A stretch of DNA of 64,000 bases. Origin: Rahnella aquatilis CIP 78.65 = ATCC 33071. Its GTDB lineage: Bacteria > Pseudomonadota > Gammaproteobacteria > Enterobacterales > Enterobacteriaceae. Every line of letters begins with the position of its first letter. Positions within the stretch are counted from its first letter, which is position 1. The stretch is from contig NC_016818.1 of NCBI RefSeq assembly GCF_000241955.1, positions 4,774,001 through 4,838,000 of the forward strand, written 5' to 3'. The position numbers were made by a program, and so were the translations under genes. The notes under the pieces are model-generated. The model was not told the origin of the DNA, did not search any database, and worked only from the letters and a program-made list of their open reading frames with translations. This document shows positions 54,457-64,000 of this stretch, piece by piece.

Positions 54457-56346
54457 ATGTTTTATCCGGATCAATTTGACGTCATCATCATAGGTGGTGG
54501 TCATGCAGGTACTGAAGCCGCAATGGCTTCTGCACGCATGGGACGTCAGACCTTATTATTAACCCACAATATCGACACGCTGGGACAGATGTCGTGTAAC
54601 CCTGCTATTGGCGGGATCGGGAAAGGACATCTGGTTAAAGAAGTGGACGCACTGGGCGGTCTGATGGCAACAGCTATCGATCATGCGGGCATTCAGTTTA
54701 GGATACTAAACGCAAGCAAAGGTCCTGCTGTCAGGGCGACCCGGGCTCAGGCTGACCGCGTACTGTACCGACAGGCCGTCCGTACCGCCCTGGAAAACCA
54801 GCCAAATCTGATGATCTTCCAACAACCTGTGGAAGACCTGATCGTAGAAAACGATCGTGTCGTCGGTGCTGTGACCAAAATGGGGCTGAAATTCCGCGCT
54901 AAAGCGGTTGTACTGACCGTAGGCACCTTCCTTGACGGAAAGATCCACATCGGTCTGGAAAACTACAGCGGTGGCCGTGCTGGCGATCCTCCGGCGATCT
55001 CTTTGTCTCAGAGACTGCGAGAATTACCTTTACGTGTTAACCGCCTTAAAACCGGTACACCACCGCGTATCGATGCACGCACCATTGATTTCAGCGTGCT
55101 GGCACAACAACACGGTGATAATCCGGCACCGGTATTCTCATTCATGGGCAATGTGTCGCAACATCCGCGCCAGATCCCGTGTTACATGACCTATACCAAC
55201 GAAAAAACCCATGACGTGATCCGCAATAATCTGGATCGCAGCCCGATGTATGCCGGGATCATCGAAGGGATCGGCCCGCGTTACTGCCCGTCAATCGAAG
55301 ATAAAGTCATGCGTTTTGCCGATCGCAATTCTCATCAGATCTTCCTGGAACCTGAAGGCCTGACCAGCAACGAAGTTTATCCGAACGGGATTTCAACCAG
55401 CCTGCCATTCGATGTGCAGATGCAGATCGTCCGCTCAATGCAGGGGATGGAAAATGCGGTGATCGTTCGCCCTGGTTATGCCATCGAATACGATTTCTTC
55501 GATCCACGTGATTTAAAACCGACGCTGGAAAGCAAATTTATCGCGGGTCTGTTCTTTGCAGGACAAATTAACGGTACAACGGGTTACGAAGAAGCCGCTG
55601 CACAGGGCTTACTCGCCGGTCTGAATGCTGCCCGTAGCGCAAGCGAAGAAGAAGGTTGGGCGCCACGTCGCGATCAGGCTTATCTCGGTGTGCTGGTTGA
55701 TGACCTGTGTACGCTTGGCACCAAAGAACCGTACCGCATGTTTACGTCACGTGCTGAATACCGGCTGATGCTGCGTGAAGATAATGCTGATTTACGTCTG
55801 ACAGAAAAAGGCCGTGAGTTAGGTCTGGTTGACGATGCCCGTTGGGCACGTTTCAACGAAAAGCTGGAAATGATCGAGCTGGAACGCCAGCGCCTGCGTG
55901 GTATCTGGGTGAACCCCCATCACGCCCAGGTTGACGAAATCAACGCGCATCTTTCTGCACCGCTGTCTAAAGAAGCCAGTGCGGAAGAGCTGCTGCGCCG
56001 CCCTGAAATGACGTATGAGTTAATCACTCGTCTTTCCCCGTTCGCGCCTTCTGTTCCCGATGTGCAGGCAGCAGAACAGGTAGAAATTCAGATCAAATAT
56101 GAAGGTTATATCGCCCGTCAGCAGGAAGAGATCGAAAAACAGCAGCGTAACGAAAACACTGTGCTGCCTGTCGATCTTGATTACCGTCAGGTGAATGGCC
56201 TTTCAAATGAAGTGATCGCTAAACTTAACGATCACAAGCCGACCTCCATTGGCCAGGCATCACGCATCTCCGGTATTACTCCGGCTGCGATATCAATTTT
56301 GCTGATCTGGCTTAAAAAACAAGGTTTGCTGCGACGCAGCGCGTAA
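54457..56346 (+). CDS. mnmG: tRNA uridine-5-carboxymethylaminomethyl modification enzyme MnmG (GidA)
   Basis: This 629-residue FAD enzyme, with MnmE, forms cmnm5U at the wobble position of tRNAs reading NNA/NNG codons. The FAD-binding Rossmann motif [12 protein letters not shown] lies at 11-22. Conserved GidA signatures [17 protein letters not shown] and LKTGTPPRI, and the FAD-contact region [17 protein letters not shown], are intact, as is the helical MnmE-binding C-terminus. Length equals E. coli MnmG (629). It is the first gene right of oriC. Confidence 0.98.
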   Translation: MFYPDQFDVIIIGGGHAGTEAAMASARMGRQTLLLTHNIDTLGQMSCNPAIGGIGKGHLVKEVDALGGLMATAIDHAGIQFRILNASKGPAVRATRAQADRVLYRQAVRTALENQPNLMIFQQPVEDLIVENDRVVGAVTKMGLKFRAKAVVLTVGTFLDGKIHIGLENYSGGRAGDPPAISLSQRLRELPLRVNRLKTGTPPRIDARTIDFSVLAQQHGDNPAPVFSFMGNVSQHPRQIPCYMTYTNEKTHDVIRNNLDRSPMYAGIIEGIGPRYCPSIEDKVMRFADRNSHQIFLEPEGLTSNEVYPNGISTSLPFDVQMQIVRSMQGMENAVIVRPGYAIEYDFFDPRDLKPTLESKFIAGLFFAGQINGTTGYEEAAAQGLLAGLNAARSASEEEGWAPRRDQAYLGVLVDDLCTLGTKEPYRMFTSRAEYRLMLREDNADLRLTEKGRELGLVDDARWARFNEKLEMIELERQRLRGIWVNPHHAQVDEINAHLSAPLSKEASAEELLRRPEMTYELITRLSPFAPSVPDVQAAEQVEIQIKYEGYIARQQEEIEKQQRNENTVLPVDLDYRQVNGLSNEVIAKLNDHKPTSIGQASRISGITPAAISILLIWLKKQGLLRRSA

Positions 56347-56477
56347 ACCACTTCTCTGATGACCGCCCTTTGCATCCCGAAGCGGCGGTCGATTCTTACT
56401 TTTCCCGTCTTTCTATGTGTTTTATCATTTCTCAACCGGGCTGTTCCCGGCATATCGACTCTGTCTGAGGATTCACT

Positions 56478-57098
56478 GTGCAAAAGAAACTGGACTCGCT
56501 GCTTGCTGCGGCAGGAATAGCGTTACCCGATCAGCAAAAACAGCAACTGATTGGCTATGTTGAACTGCTGCATAAGTGGAACAAAGCCTACAACCTGACG
56601 TCTGTCCGTGACCCGATGCAGATGCTGGTACGCCATATTATGGACAGCATCGTGGTGAATGAGCATTTGCAAGGCAGTCGTTTCATCGACGTAGGCACAG
56701 GCCCGGGGTTACCGGGAATTCCTCTCGCCATTGTCCGCCCTGATTCCCACTTCACGTTGCTGGACAGCCTGGGTAAGCGCGTACGCTTTCTGCGTCAGGT
56801 TCAGCATGAGCTTGGGCTGAAAAATGTTGAGCCGGTACAAAGCCGTGTGGAAGAGTTTGAGGCGCAACCGCCTTTTGATGGCGTGATCAGCCGTGCTTTT
56901 GCCTCAATGCAGGACATGCTTTCGTGGTGTCACCATCTGCCTCAGAAAGGGGAGGGGCGTTTTTATGCCTTAAAGGGTATGCGTCCTGATGATGAACTGG
57001 CCGCGCTGCCGGAAGGTATTACTCTGGAATCAGTCATTAAGCTGCAGGTACCCGAACTTGACGGGGAACGTCATCTGATAATTCTTAGCGCAAACTAA
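56478..57098 (+). CDS. rsmG: 16S rRNA (guanine-527-N7)-methyltransferase RsmG (GidB)
   Basis: This 206-residue SAM-dependent methyltransferase modifies G527 in the 530 loop. The SAM site is [16 protein letters not shown] (about 72-87), the [10 protein letters not shown] segment and the [11 protein letters not shown] motif follow. Loss in other bacteria gives low-level streptomycin resistance. The start codon is GTG at 56478. It is 131 bp after mnmG and likely co-transcribed. Confidence 0.97.
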   Translation: MQKKLDSLLAAAGIALPDQQKQQLIGYVELLHKWNKAYNLTSVRDPMQMLVRHIMDSIVVNEHLQGSRFIDVGTGPGLPGIPLAIVRPDSHFTLLDSLGKRVRFLRQVQHELGLKNVEPVQSRVEEFEAQPPFDGVISRAFASMQDMLSWCHHLPQKGEGRFYALKGMRPDDELAALPEGITLESVIKLQVPELDGERHLIILSAN

Positions 57099-57170
57099 AG
57101 TTGCGATTTATCAAAAAATATTTAAAAAATGCATGTGTTAACTTAGTTAAAATGAGCAGGCTAATTATAT

Positions 57171-57202
57171 AGCAGTGACGAGTACTCAAACACTGCTTTT
57201 TT
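57171..57202 (+). terminator. Terminator after mnmG-rsmG
   Basis: AGCAGTG (57171-57177) and CACTGCT (57191-57197) form a 7-bp stem with an inner palindrome GAGTACTC in the loop, followed by six T. Confidence 0.75.
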
Positions 57203-57747
57203 ACAGACTGATAGCATTTTTGAGATGTTTTTATTTTAATCCGGCGCGTAATAGTCACTTTTGAAACTGAACGGCTATCAGGTTGATGATATTCAATTTG
57301 TAATGAAAATGTTGTTATTTGTTGGGTTGTTGTGTAAATAAATCGAACCTATTTTTAAATAAGTTTGTTATTCGAGCAATGTTCCATTAACAATTTGATT
57401 TATATAGCTTTTAAAAGGCCTGATTAGCTAAAGACATTCAAGCTACGCTGGGTATATAAAAGGACTGGCGTTAATTATGTGATCCAGTGCACGCTTCTTT
57501 GTCGGGTGATGAAATAACCGAACCAAAGTAAAAAGGGCAAATTCAGCTATAGTTTGGTTGTCAAAATAGTGATGAAGAGGAAAATTTAAATAATTGTTCA
57601 CCTTTTCGCTACTTATCCATTGAATTCGTTCCTGTGCCCCGTATAATTTGCTCGGTTTTTGCTGCTTGACTCAAAACAGTAAAGGCAGTGATATACGGCA
57701 TTCAGTATACCTCCAGCTAGGTACTTGATACGGAGAGAACAAACGTC
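57203..57747 (+). promoter_or_regulatory. Long AT-rich leader region before the atp operon
   Basis: This roughly 545-bp stretch has no credible gene. It is AT-rich with long T/A tracts, and must contain the atp operon promoter. One candidate is TTGACT (57666-57671) with a 17-18-bp spacer to GATATA near 57689, ending about 50 bp before atpI. E. coli has a similarly long gap here. No RNA structure was recognised. Confidence 0.4.
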
Positions 57748-58146
57748 ATGTCTGTATCCGGTATTTTACACAGTACACATAGTGTGAAGGTTGCCAGAAA
57801 GCTGTTGATACTGCAGTTATTGACCTTTGTTCTGCTCAGTGCAGTATTTGGCTTCAAAAGCCTGGAATGGACCACATCGGCTCTTATGGGTGGGTTGGCC
57901 GCCTGGGTGCCAAATGTACTGTTCATGCTGTTTGCATGGCGCCATCAGGCGCAAACAACGGTCTCTGGACGGGTTGCCTGGTCCTTTGCAATCGGAGAAG
58001 CGCTGAAGGTGCTGGCTACGGTGATCTTAATGGTTATCGCACTTGGCCTGTTTAAGGCGGCTTTTGCTCCGTTGGGGTTGGCCTATTTATCGGTGTTGAT
58101 GACTCAGATTTTGGCACCGGCCGTCATTAACAGTTACCGTACTTAA
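57748..58146 (+). CDS. atpI: ATP synthase accessory protein AtpI
   Basis: This 132-residue membrane protein (four helices) begins the atp operon. It is similar to E. coli AtpI (126), e.g. VARKLLILQLL, SALMGGLAAWVPNVLFMLFAWRHQAQT and the C-terminal QILAPAVINS. It is not a stoichiometric subunit; roles in c-ring assembly or Mg2+ supply have been proposed. Confidence 0.95.
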   Translation: MSVSGILHSTHSVKVARKLLILQLLTFVLLSAVFGFKSLEWTTSALMGGLAAWVPNVLFMLFAWRHQAQTTVSGRVAWSFAIGEALKVLATVILMVIALGLFKAAFAPLGLAYLSVLMTQILAPAVINSYRT

Positions 58147-58153
58147 CTACTAA

Positions 58154-58951
<798 letters not shown>

Positions 58952-58972
58952 TTTTCTTTCAACACTACTGCG

Positions 58973-59287
<315 letters not shown>

Positions 59288-59305
59288 TGAAAGAGGCATT
59301 GTGCT

Positions 59306-59776
59306 GTGAATCTTAACGCAACAATCCTCGGCCAGGCTATCGCGTTCGTCCTGTTTGTCTTGTTCTGCATGAAGTACGTATGGCCGCCAATTATGGCTGC
59401 CATCGAAAAACGTCAGAAAGAAATTTCTGAAGGTTTATCTTCCGCAGAACGTGCAAAAAAAGAGCTGGACTTAGCGCAAGCCGATGCGACCGACCAACTG
59501 AAGAAAGCCAAAGCTGAAGCTCAGGTAATCATCGATCAGGCGAATAAGCGTAAAGCTCAAATCGTCGACGAAGCAAAAGCTGAAGCCGAGCAGGAACGCA
59601 ACAAGATCGTGACGCAAGCCAAGGCAGAGATCGACGCCGAACGCCAACGCGCCCGTGAAGAGTTGCGTAAGCAAGTCGGAATTTTGGCCATTGCTGGCGC
59701 CGAGAAGATCATCGAACGTTCCGTGGATGAAGCTGCTAACAGCGACATCGTTGATAAACTGGTCGCTGAACTGTAA
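59306..59776 (+). CDS. atpF: F0 subunit b (AtpF)
   Basis: This 156-residue stator subunit starts with GTG at 59306, as in E. coli. One N-terminal membrane helix ([20 protein letters not shown]) leads into a long Ala/Lys/Glu-rich right-handed coiled coil that dimerises and reaches subunit delta. C-terminus [12 protein letters not shown]. Confidence 0.99.
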   Translation: MNLNATILGQAIAFVLFVLFCMKYVWPPIMAAIEKRQKEISEGLSSAERAKKELDLAQADATDQLKKAKAEAQVIIDQANKRKAQIVDEAKAEAEQERNKIVTQAKAEIDAERQRAREELRKQVGILAIAGAEKIIERSVDEAANSDIVDKLVAEL

Positions 59777-59790
59777 GGAGGGAGGGGCTG

Positions 59791-60324
59791 ATGTCTGAAT
59801 TTGTAACTGTAGCTCGCCCCTACGCCAAAGCAGCTTTTGACTTTGCCGTTGAGCACCAAAGCTTAGACCGCTGGCAGTCCATGTTAGCGTTCACGGCTGA
59901 AGTCACGCGCAATGAACAAATTGAAGAACTGCTTTCCGGTGCTAGCGCGCCTGAAACTTTGTCTAAAACGTTTATTGCCGTATGTGGTGACGAACTCGAC
60001 GACGCAGGCCAAAACCTGATTAAGGTAATGGCTGAAAATGGACGTTTACGCGTTCTTCCGCAAGTACTGGAGCAGTTTATTGAACTGCGCGCCTCTCTCG
60101 AGGCTGTTGCTGAAGTTGAAGTGACTTCGGCAAATCCGCTTACGGAAGAACAGCAGGCAAAAATTGCTGCTGCGATGGAAAAACGTCTGTCTCGCAAAGT
60201 TAAGCTGAATTGCAAAATTGACAAGTCTGTTCTTGCCGGTGTCGTAATCCGTGCAGGTGATATGGTGATTGATGGCAGCGTTCGCAGTCGTCTTGAACGC
60301 CTGGCAGACGTCTTGCAGTCTTAA
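59791..60324 (+). CDS. atpH: F1 subunit delta (AtpH)
   Basis: This 177-residue subunit has the E. coli length and links the F1 head to the b dimer. Its helical N-domain starts [12 protein letters not shown], and the C-terminal part contains the family signature [20 protein letters not shown]. Confidence 0.98.
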   Translation: MSEFVTVARPYAKAAFDFAVEHQSLDRWQSMLAFTAEVTRNEQIEELLSGASAPETLSKTFIAVCGDELDDAGQNLIKVMAENGRLRVLPQVLEQFIELRASLEAVAEVEVTSANPLTEEQQAKIAAAMEKRLSRKVKLNCKIDKSVLAGVVIRAGDMVIDGSVRSRLERLADVLQS

Positions 60325-60336
60325 GGGGACTGGAGC

Positions 60337-61878
60337 ATGCAACTGAATTCCACCGAAATCAGCGAACTGATCAAGCAGCGCATTGCTCAGTTCAATGTGG
60401 TGAGCGAAGCTCACAATGAAGGTACTATCGTTTCCGTCAGTGACGGGATCATCCGCGTGCACGGCTTAGCCGATGTCATGCAAGGCGAAATGATTGCGTT
60501 GCCGGGTAACCGCTACGCTATCGCCCTGAACCTGGAGCGCGACTCTGTAGGTGCCGTTGTCATGGGCCCTTACGCTGACCTCGCCGAAGGTATGAAAGTA
60601 AAATGTACTGGCCGTATCCTGGAAGTTCCCGTTGGCCGTGGCCTGCTGGGCCGCGTTGTTAACACCCTGGGTGCGCCAATTGACGGTAAAGGTCCGGTAG
60701 AGCACGACGGCTTCTCAGCTGTTGAAGCAATCGCACCTGGTGTTATCGAACGTCAGTCGGTAGATGAACCTGTGCAGACAGGTTATAAGTCTGTTGATGC
60801 CATGATCCCAATCGGTCGTGGTCAACGTGAACTGGTTATCGGCGACCGTCAAACCGGTAAAACAGCTCTGGCGATCGATGCGATCATCAACCAGCGCGAT
60901 TCCGGCATCAAATGTATCTATGTGGCTATCGGCCAGAAAGCGTCCACCATTTCTAATGTGGTTCGTAAACTGGAAGAGCACGGCGCACTGGCAAACACCA
61001 TCGTTGTTGTTGCAACTGCATCAGAATCTGCTGCACTGCAATATCTGGCACCGTACTCCGGTTGCGCAATGGGTGAATACTTCCGTGACCGCGGTGAAGA
61101 CGCACTGATCGTTTATGATGACCTGTCTAAACAGGCTGTTGCTTACCGTCAGATTTCCCTGCTGCTTCGTCGTCCACCAGGTCGTGAAGCTTACCCAGGC
61201 GACGTTTTCTATCTCCACTCCCGTCTGCTGGAACGTGCTGCGCGTGTTAACGCTGAGTATGTTGAAGCATTCACTAAGGGTGAAGTGAAAGGCAAAACCG
61301 GTTCCCTGACTGCGCTTCCAATTATCGAAACGCAAGCGGGCGACGTTTCCGCGTTCGTTCCGACCAACGTAATCTCGATTACTGATGGTCAGATCTTCCT
61401 GGAATCCAACCTGTTCAACGCCGGTATTCGTCCTGCGGTTAACCCGGGTATTTCGGTATCCCGTGTTGGTGGTGCTGCTCAGACTAAGATCATGAAGAAA
61501 CTGTCCGGTGGTATTCGTACTGCTCTGGCACAGTATCGTGAGCTGGCTGCGTTCTCGCAGTTTGCTTCTGATCTGGATGAGGCAACCCGTAAACAGCTGA
61601 ACCACGGTCAGAAAGTGACTGAGCTGCTGAAACAGAAACAATACGCTCCGATGTCAATCGTTGCGCAGTCTCTGATCATCTTCGCGGCAGAACGTGGTTA
61701 TCTGGAAGACGTTGAGTTGTCCAAAGTCGGTAGCTTCGAAGCGGCACTGTTGGCTTACGCCGACCGTGAGCACGGCGAGCTTCTGCAGCAAATCAACCAA
61801 ACTGGTGCGTATAACGATGAGATCGAGGGTAAATTCAAAAATATCCTCGATACCTTCAAAGCAACCCAGTCCTGGTAA
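60337..61878 (+). CDS. atpA: F1 subunit alpha (AtpA)
   Basis: This 513-residue non-catalytic nucleotide-binding subunit has Walker A GDRQTGKT (about 169-176), Walker [13 protein letters not shown] and the ATP synthase alpha/beta signature [13 protein letters not shown] with the arginine finger in that region. Same length as E. coli. Confidence 0.99.
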   Translation: MQLNSTEISELIKQRIAQFNVVSEAHNEGTIVSVSDGIIRVHGLADVMQGEMIALPGNRYAIALNLERDSVGAVVMGPYADLAEGMKVKCTGRILEVPVGRGLLGRVVNTLGAPIDGKGPVEHDGFSAVEAIAPGVIERQSVDEPVQTGYKSVDAMIPIGRGQRELVIGDRQTGKTALAIDAIINQRDSGIKCIYVAIGQKASTISNVVRKLEEHGALANTIVVVATASESAALQYLAPYSGCAMGEYFRDRGEDALIVYDDLSKQAVAYRQISLLLRRPPGREAYPGDVFYLHSRLLERAARVNAEYVEAFTKGEVKGKTGSLTALPIIETQAGDVSAFVPTNVISITDGQIFLESNLFNAGIRPAVNPGISVSRVGGAAQTKIMKKLSGGIRTALAQYRELAAFSQFASDLDEATRKQLNHGQKVTELLKQKQYAPMSIVAQSLIIFAAERGYLEDVELSKVGSFEAALLAYADREHGELLQQINQTGAYNDEIEGKFKNILDTFKATQSW

Positions 61879-61885
61879 CACCTTG

Positions 61886-61926
61886 CGGCCTTGCTGCCCT
61901 GCCTCTGGCAGATAAGCAGCAGGCCG
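61886..61926 (+). other. Stem-loop between atpA and atpG
   Basis: CGGCC-TT-GCTGC pairs with GCAGC-A-GGCCG in the 71-bp gap; an inner TGCC/GGCA helix extends it. There is no T run, so it is more likely an mRNA-stability or spacing element than a terminator. Confidence 0.55.
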
Positions 61927-61949
61927 TTTGGTAATGAGGAGAAGCAGAG

Positions 61950-62813
61950 ATGGCCGGCGGAAAAGAGATACGTAGTAAGATCAGCAGCGTGCAAAACACG
62001 CAAAAGATCACTAAAGCGATGGAAATGGTCGCCGCCTCCAAAATGCGTAAAACGCAGGATCGCATGGCGGCCAGCCGTCCTTATGCAGAAACCATTCGTG
62101 AAGTGATTGGTCACCTTGCGCTTGGGAATCTGGAATACAAGCACCCGTACCTGGATGAGCGTGAAATTAAGCGCGTCGGGTATCTGGTGGTGTCTACCGA
62201 CCGTGGTCTTTGTGGTGGTCTGAACATTAACCTGTTCAAAAAACTGCTGTCAGAGATGAAAGGCTGGTCCGAAAAAGGTGTTGAAGTTGATCTCGCCCTG
62301 ATCGGTTCCAAAGCAGCCTCTTTCTTCGGCTCCGTTGGGGGCAACGTTGTTGCTCAGGTGACTGGCATGGGGGATAACCCTTCTCTGTCAGAACTGATCG
62401 GGCCGGTGAAAGTGATGTTGCAGGCTTTCGACGAAGGTCGTTTAGACAAGTTATGCGTTGTTAGCAATAAATTCGTCAATACCATGTCTCAGGAACCACG
62501 CATCGTTCAGTTGTTGCCTTTGCCACCCGCGGAAGACGGCGAACTGGCGAAAAAATCCTGGGATTACCTGTATGAGCCGGACCCTAAAGCACTGCTGGAT
62601 ACTCTCCTGCGTCGCTATGTGGAATCCCAGGTTTATCAGGGCGTCGTAGAAAACCTGGCCAGCGAACAGGCCGCGCGAATGGTAGCGATGAAAGCCGCAA
62701 CCGATAACGGCGGCAGCCTGATCAAAGAGCTGCAGTTGGTATACAACAAAGCTCGTCAGGCCAGCATCACTCAGGAACTCACCGAGATCGTCGGGGGAGC
62801 CTCCGCGGTTTAA
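61950..62813 (+). CDS. atpG: F1 subunit gamma (AtpG)
   Basis: This 287-residue central rotor shaft begins [23 protein letters not shown] and ends [21 protein letters not shown], the two helices of the coiled coil, with a Rossmann-like middle domain. Length equals that of E. coli AtpG within a residue. Confidence 0.99.
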   Translation: MAGGKEIRSKISSVQNTQKITKAMEMVAASKMRKTQDRMAASRPYAETIREVIGHLALGNLEYKHPYLDEREIKRVGYLVVSTDRGLCGGLNINLFKKLLSEMKGWSEKGVEVDLALIGSKAASFFGSVGGNVVAQVTGMGDNPSLSELIGPVKVMLQAFDEGRLDKLCVVSNKFVNTMSQEPRIVQLLPLPPAEDGELAKKSWDYLYEPDPKALLDTLLRRYVESQVYQGVVENLASEQAARMVAMKAATDNGGSLIKELQLVYNKARQASITQELTEIVGGASAV

Positions 62814-62818
62814 GCTAG

Positions 62819-64000
<1,182 letters not shown>

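Noticed and set aside
61021..61641. 206-codon frame antisense to atpA
   Set aside because: Same reasoning as for atpD; atpA is certain.

Overview
The window is a chromosomal segment of an enterobacterium (order Enterobacterales). Nearly every protein can be aligned from memory over its full length to an Escherichia coli K-12 counterpart. The gene order (rpoZ-spoT block beside the glnA-polA block, then rrn, rbs, kup, ravA, oriC, atp) is the one I remember from Yersinia-type genomes rather than from E. coli. The moderate GC content suggests a Yersiniaceae-like genus such as Rahnella, Rouxiella, Ewingella or Serratia. The species assignment is inference.

Layout. 1-15.7 kb: a truncated TetR regulator, yicG, ligB (-), then gmk-rpoZ-spoT-trmH-recG as one co-directional run covering nucleotide synthesis, the RNA polymerase omega subunit, (p)ppGpp turnover, tRNA methylation and fork repair. 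An orphan PTS EIIC, gltS (-), xanP and the AsmA-like yicH follow. 15.7-20.6 kb: fabY, dtd, yihY, yihX and typA, all on the minus strand. 20.6-25.3 kb: the nitrogen regulon glnA-glnL-glnG, with a sigma-54 promoter, NtrC sites and a probable GlnZ 3'-UTR sRNA. 25.3-35.5 kb: hemN, an unnamed 58-residue membrane-protein gene, yihI, the sRNA CsrC, engB, Spot 42, polA, dsbA, srkA, yihD, mobA and mobB. 35.5-41.1 kb: a complete rRNA operon on the minus strand (16S, tRNA-Glu, 23S, 5S) with two promoters, boxA elements and a terminator. 41.2-47.9 kb: yieP and the ribose system rbsDACBKR. 47.9-54.1 kb: kup, ravA-viaA, asnC and mioC. 54.08-54.46 kb: oriC. 54.5-64 kb: mnmG-rsmG and atpIBEFHAGD, with atpD cut by the window edge.

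This is mainly housekeeping DNA around the replication origin, not an accessory island. I found no mobile element, prophage, CRISPR array, defence system or biosynthetic cluster, and I do not claim a new one. The most unusual points are: the 58-residue gene wedged between yihI and hemN; the loss of asnA, which leaves asnC directly behind ravA-viaA and reading towards mioC-oriC; an rRNA operon whose two flanks match different E. coli rrn operons (rrnC side and rrnA side), suggesting an rrn-mediated rearrangement; an orphan PTS EIIC; and several well-preserved regulatory sites (glnA enhancer geometry, rbs operators, a PurR-like box before xanP, DnaA boxes by polA and mioC).
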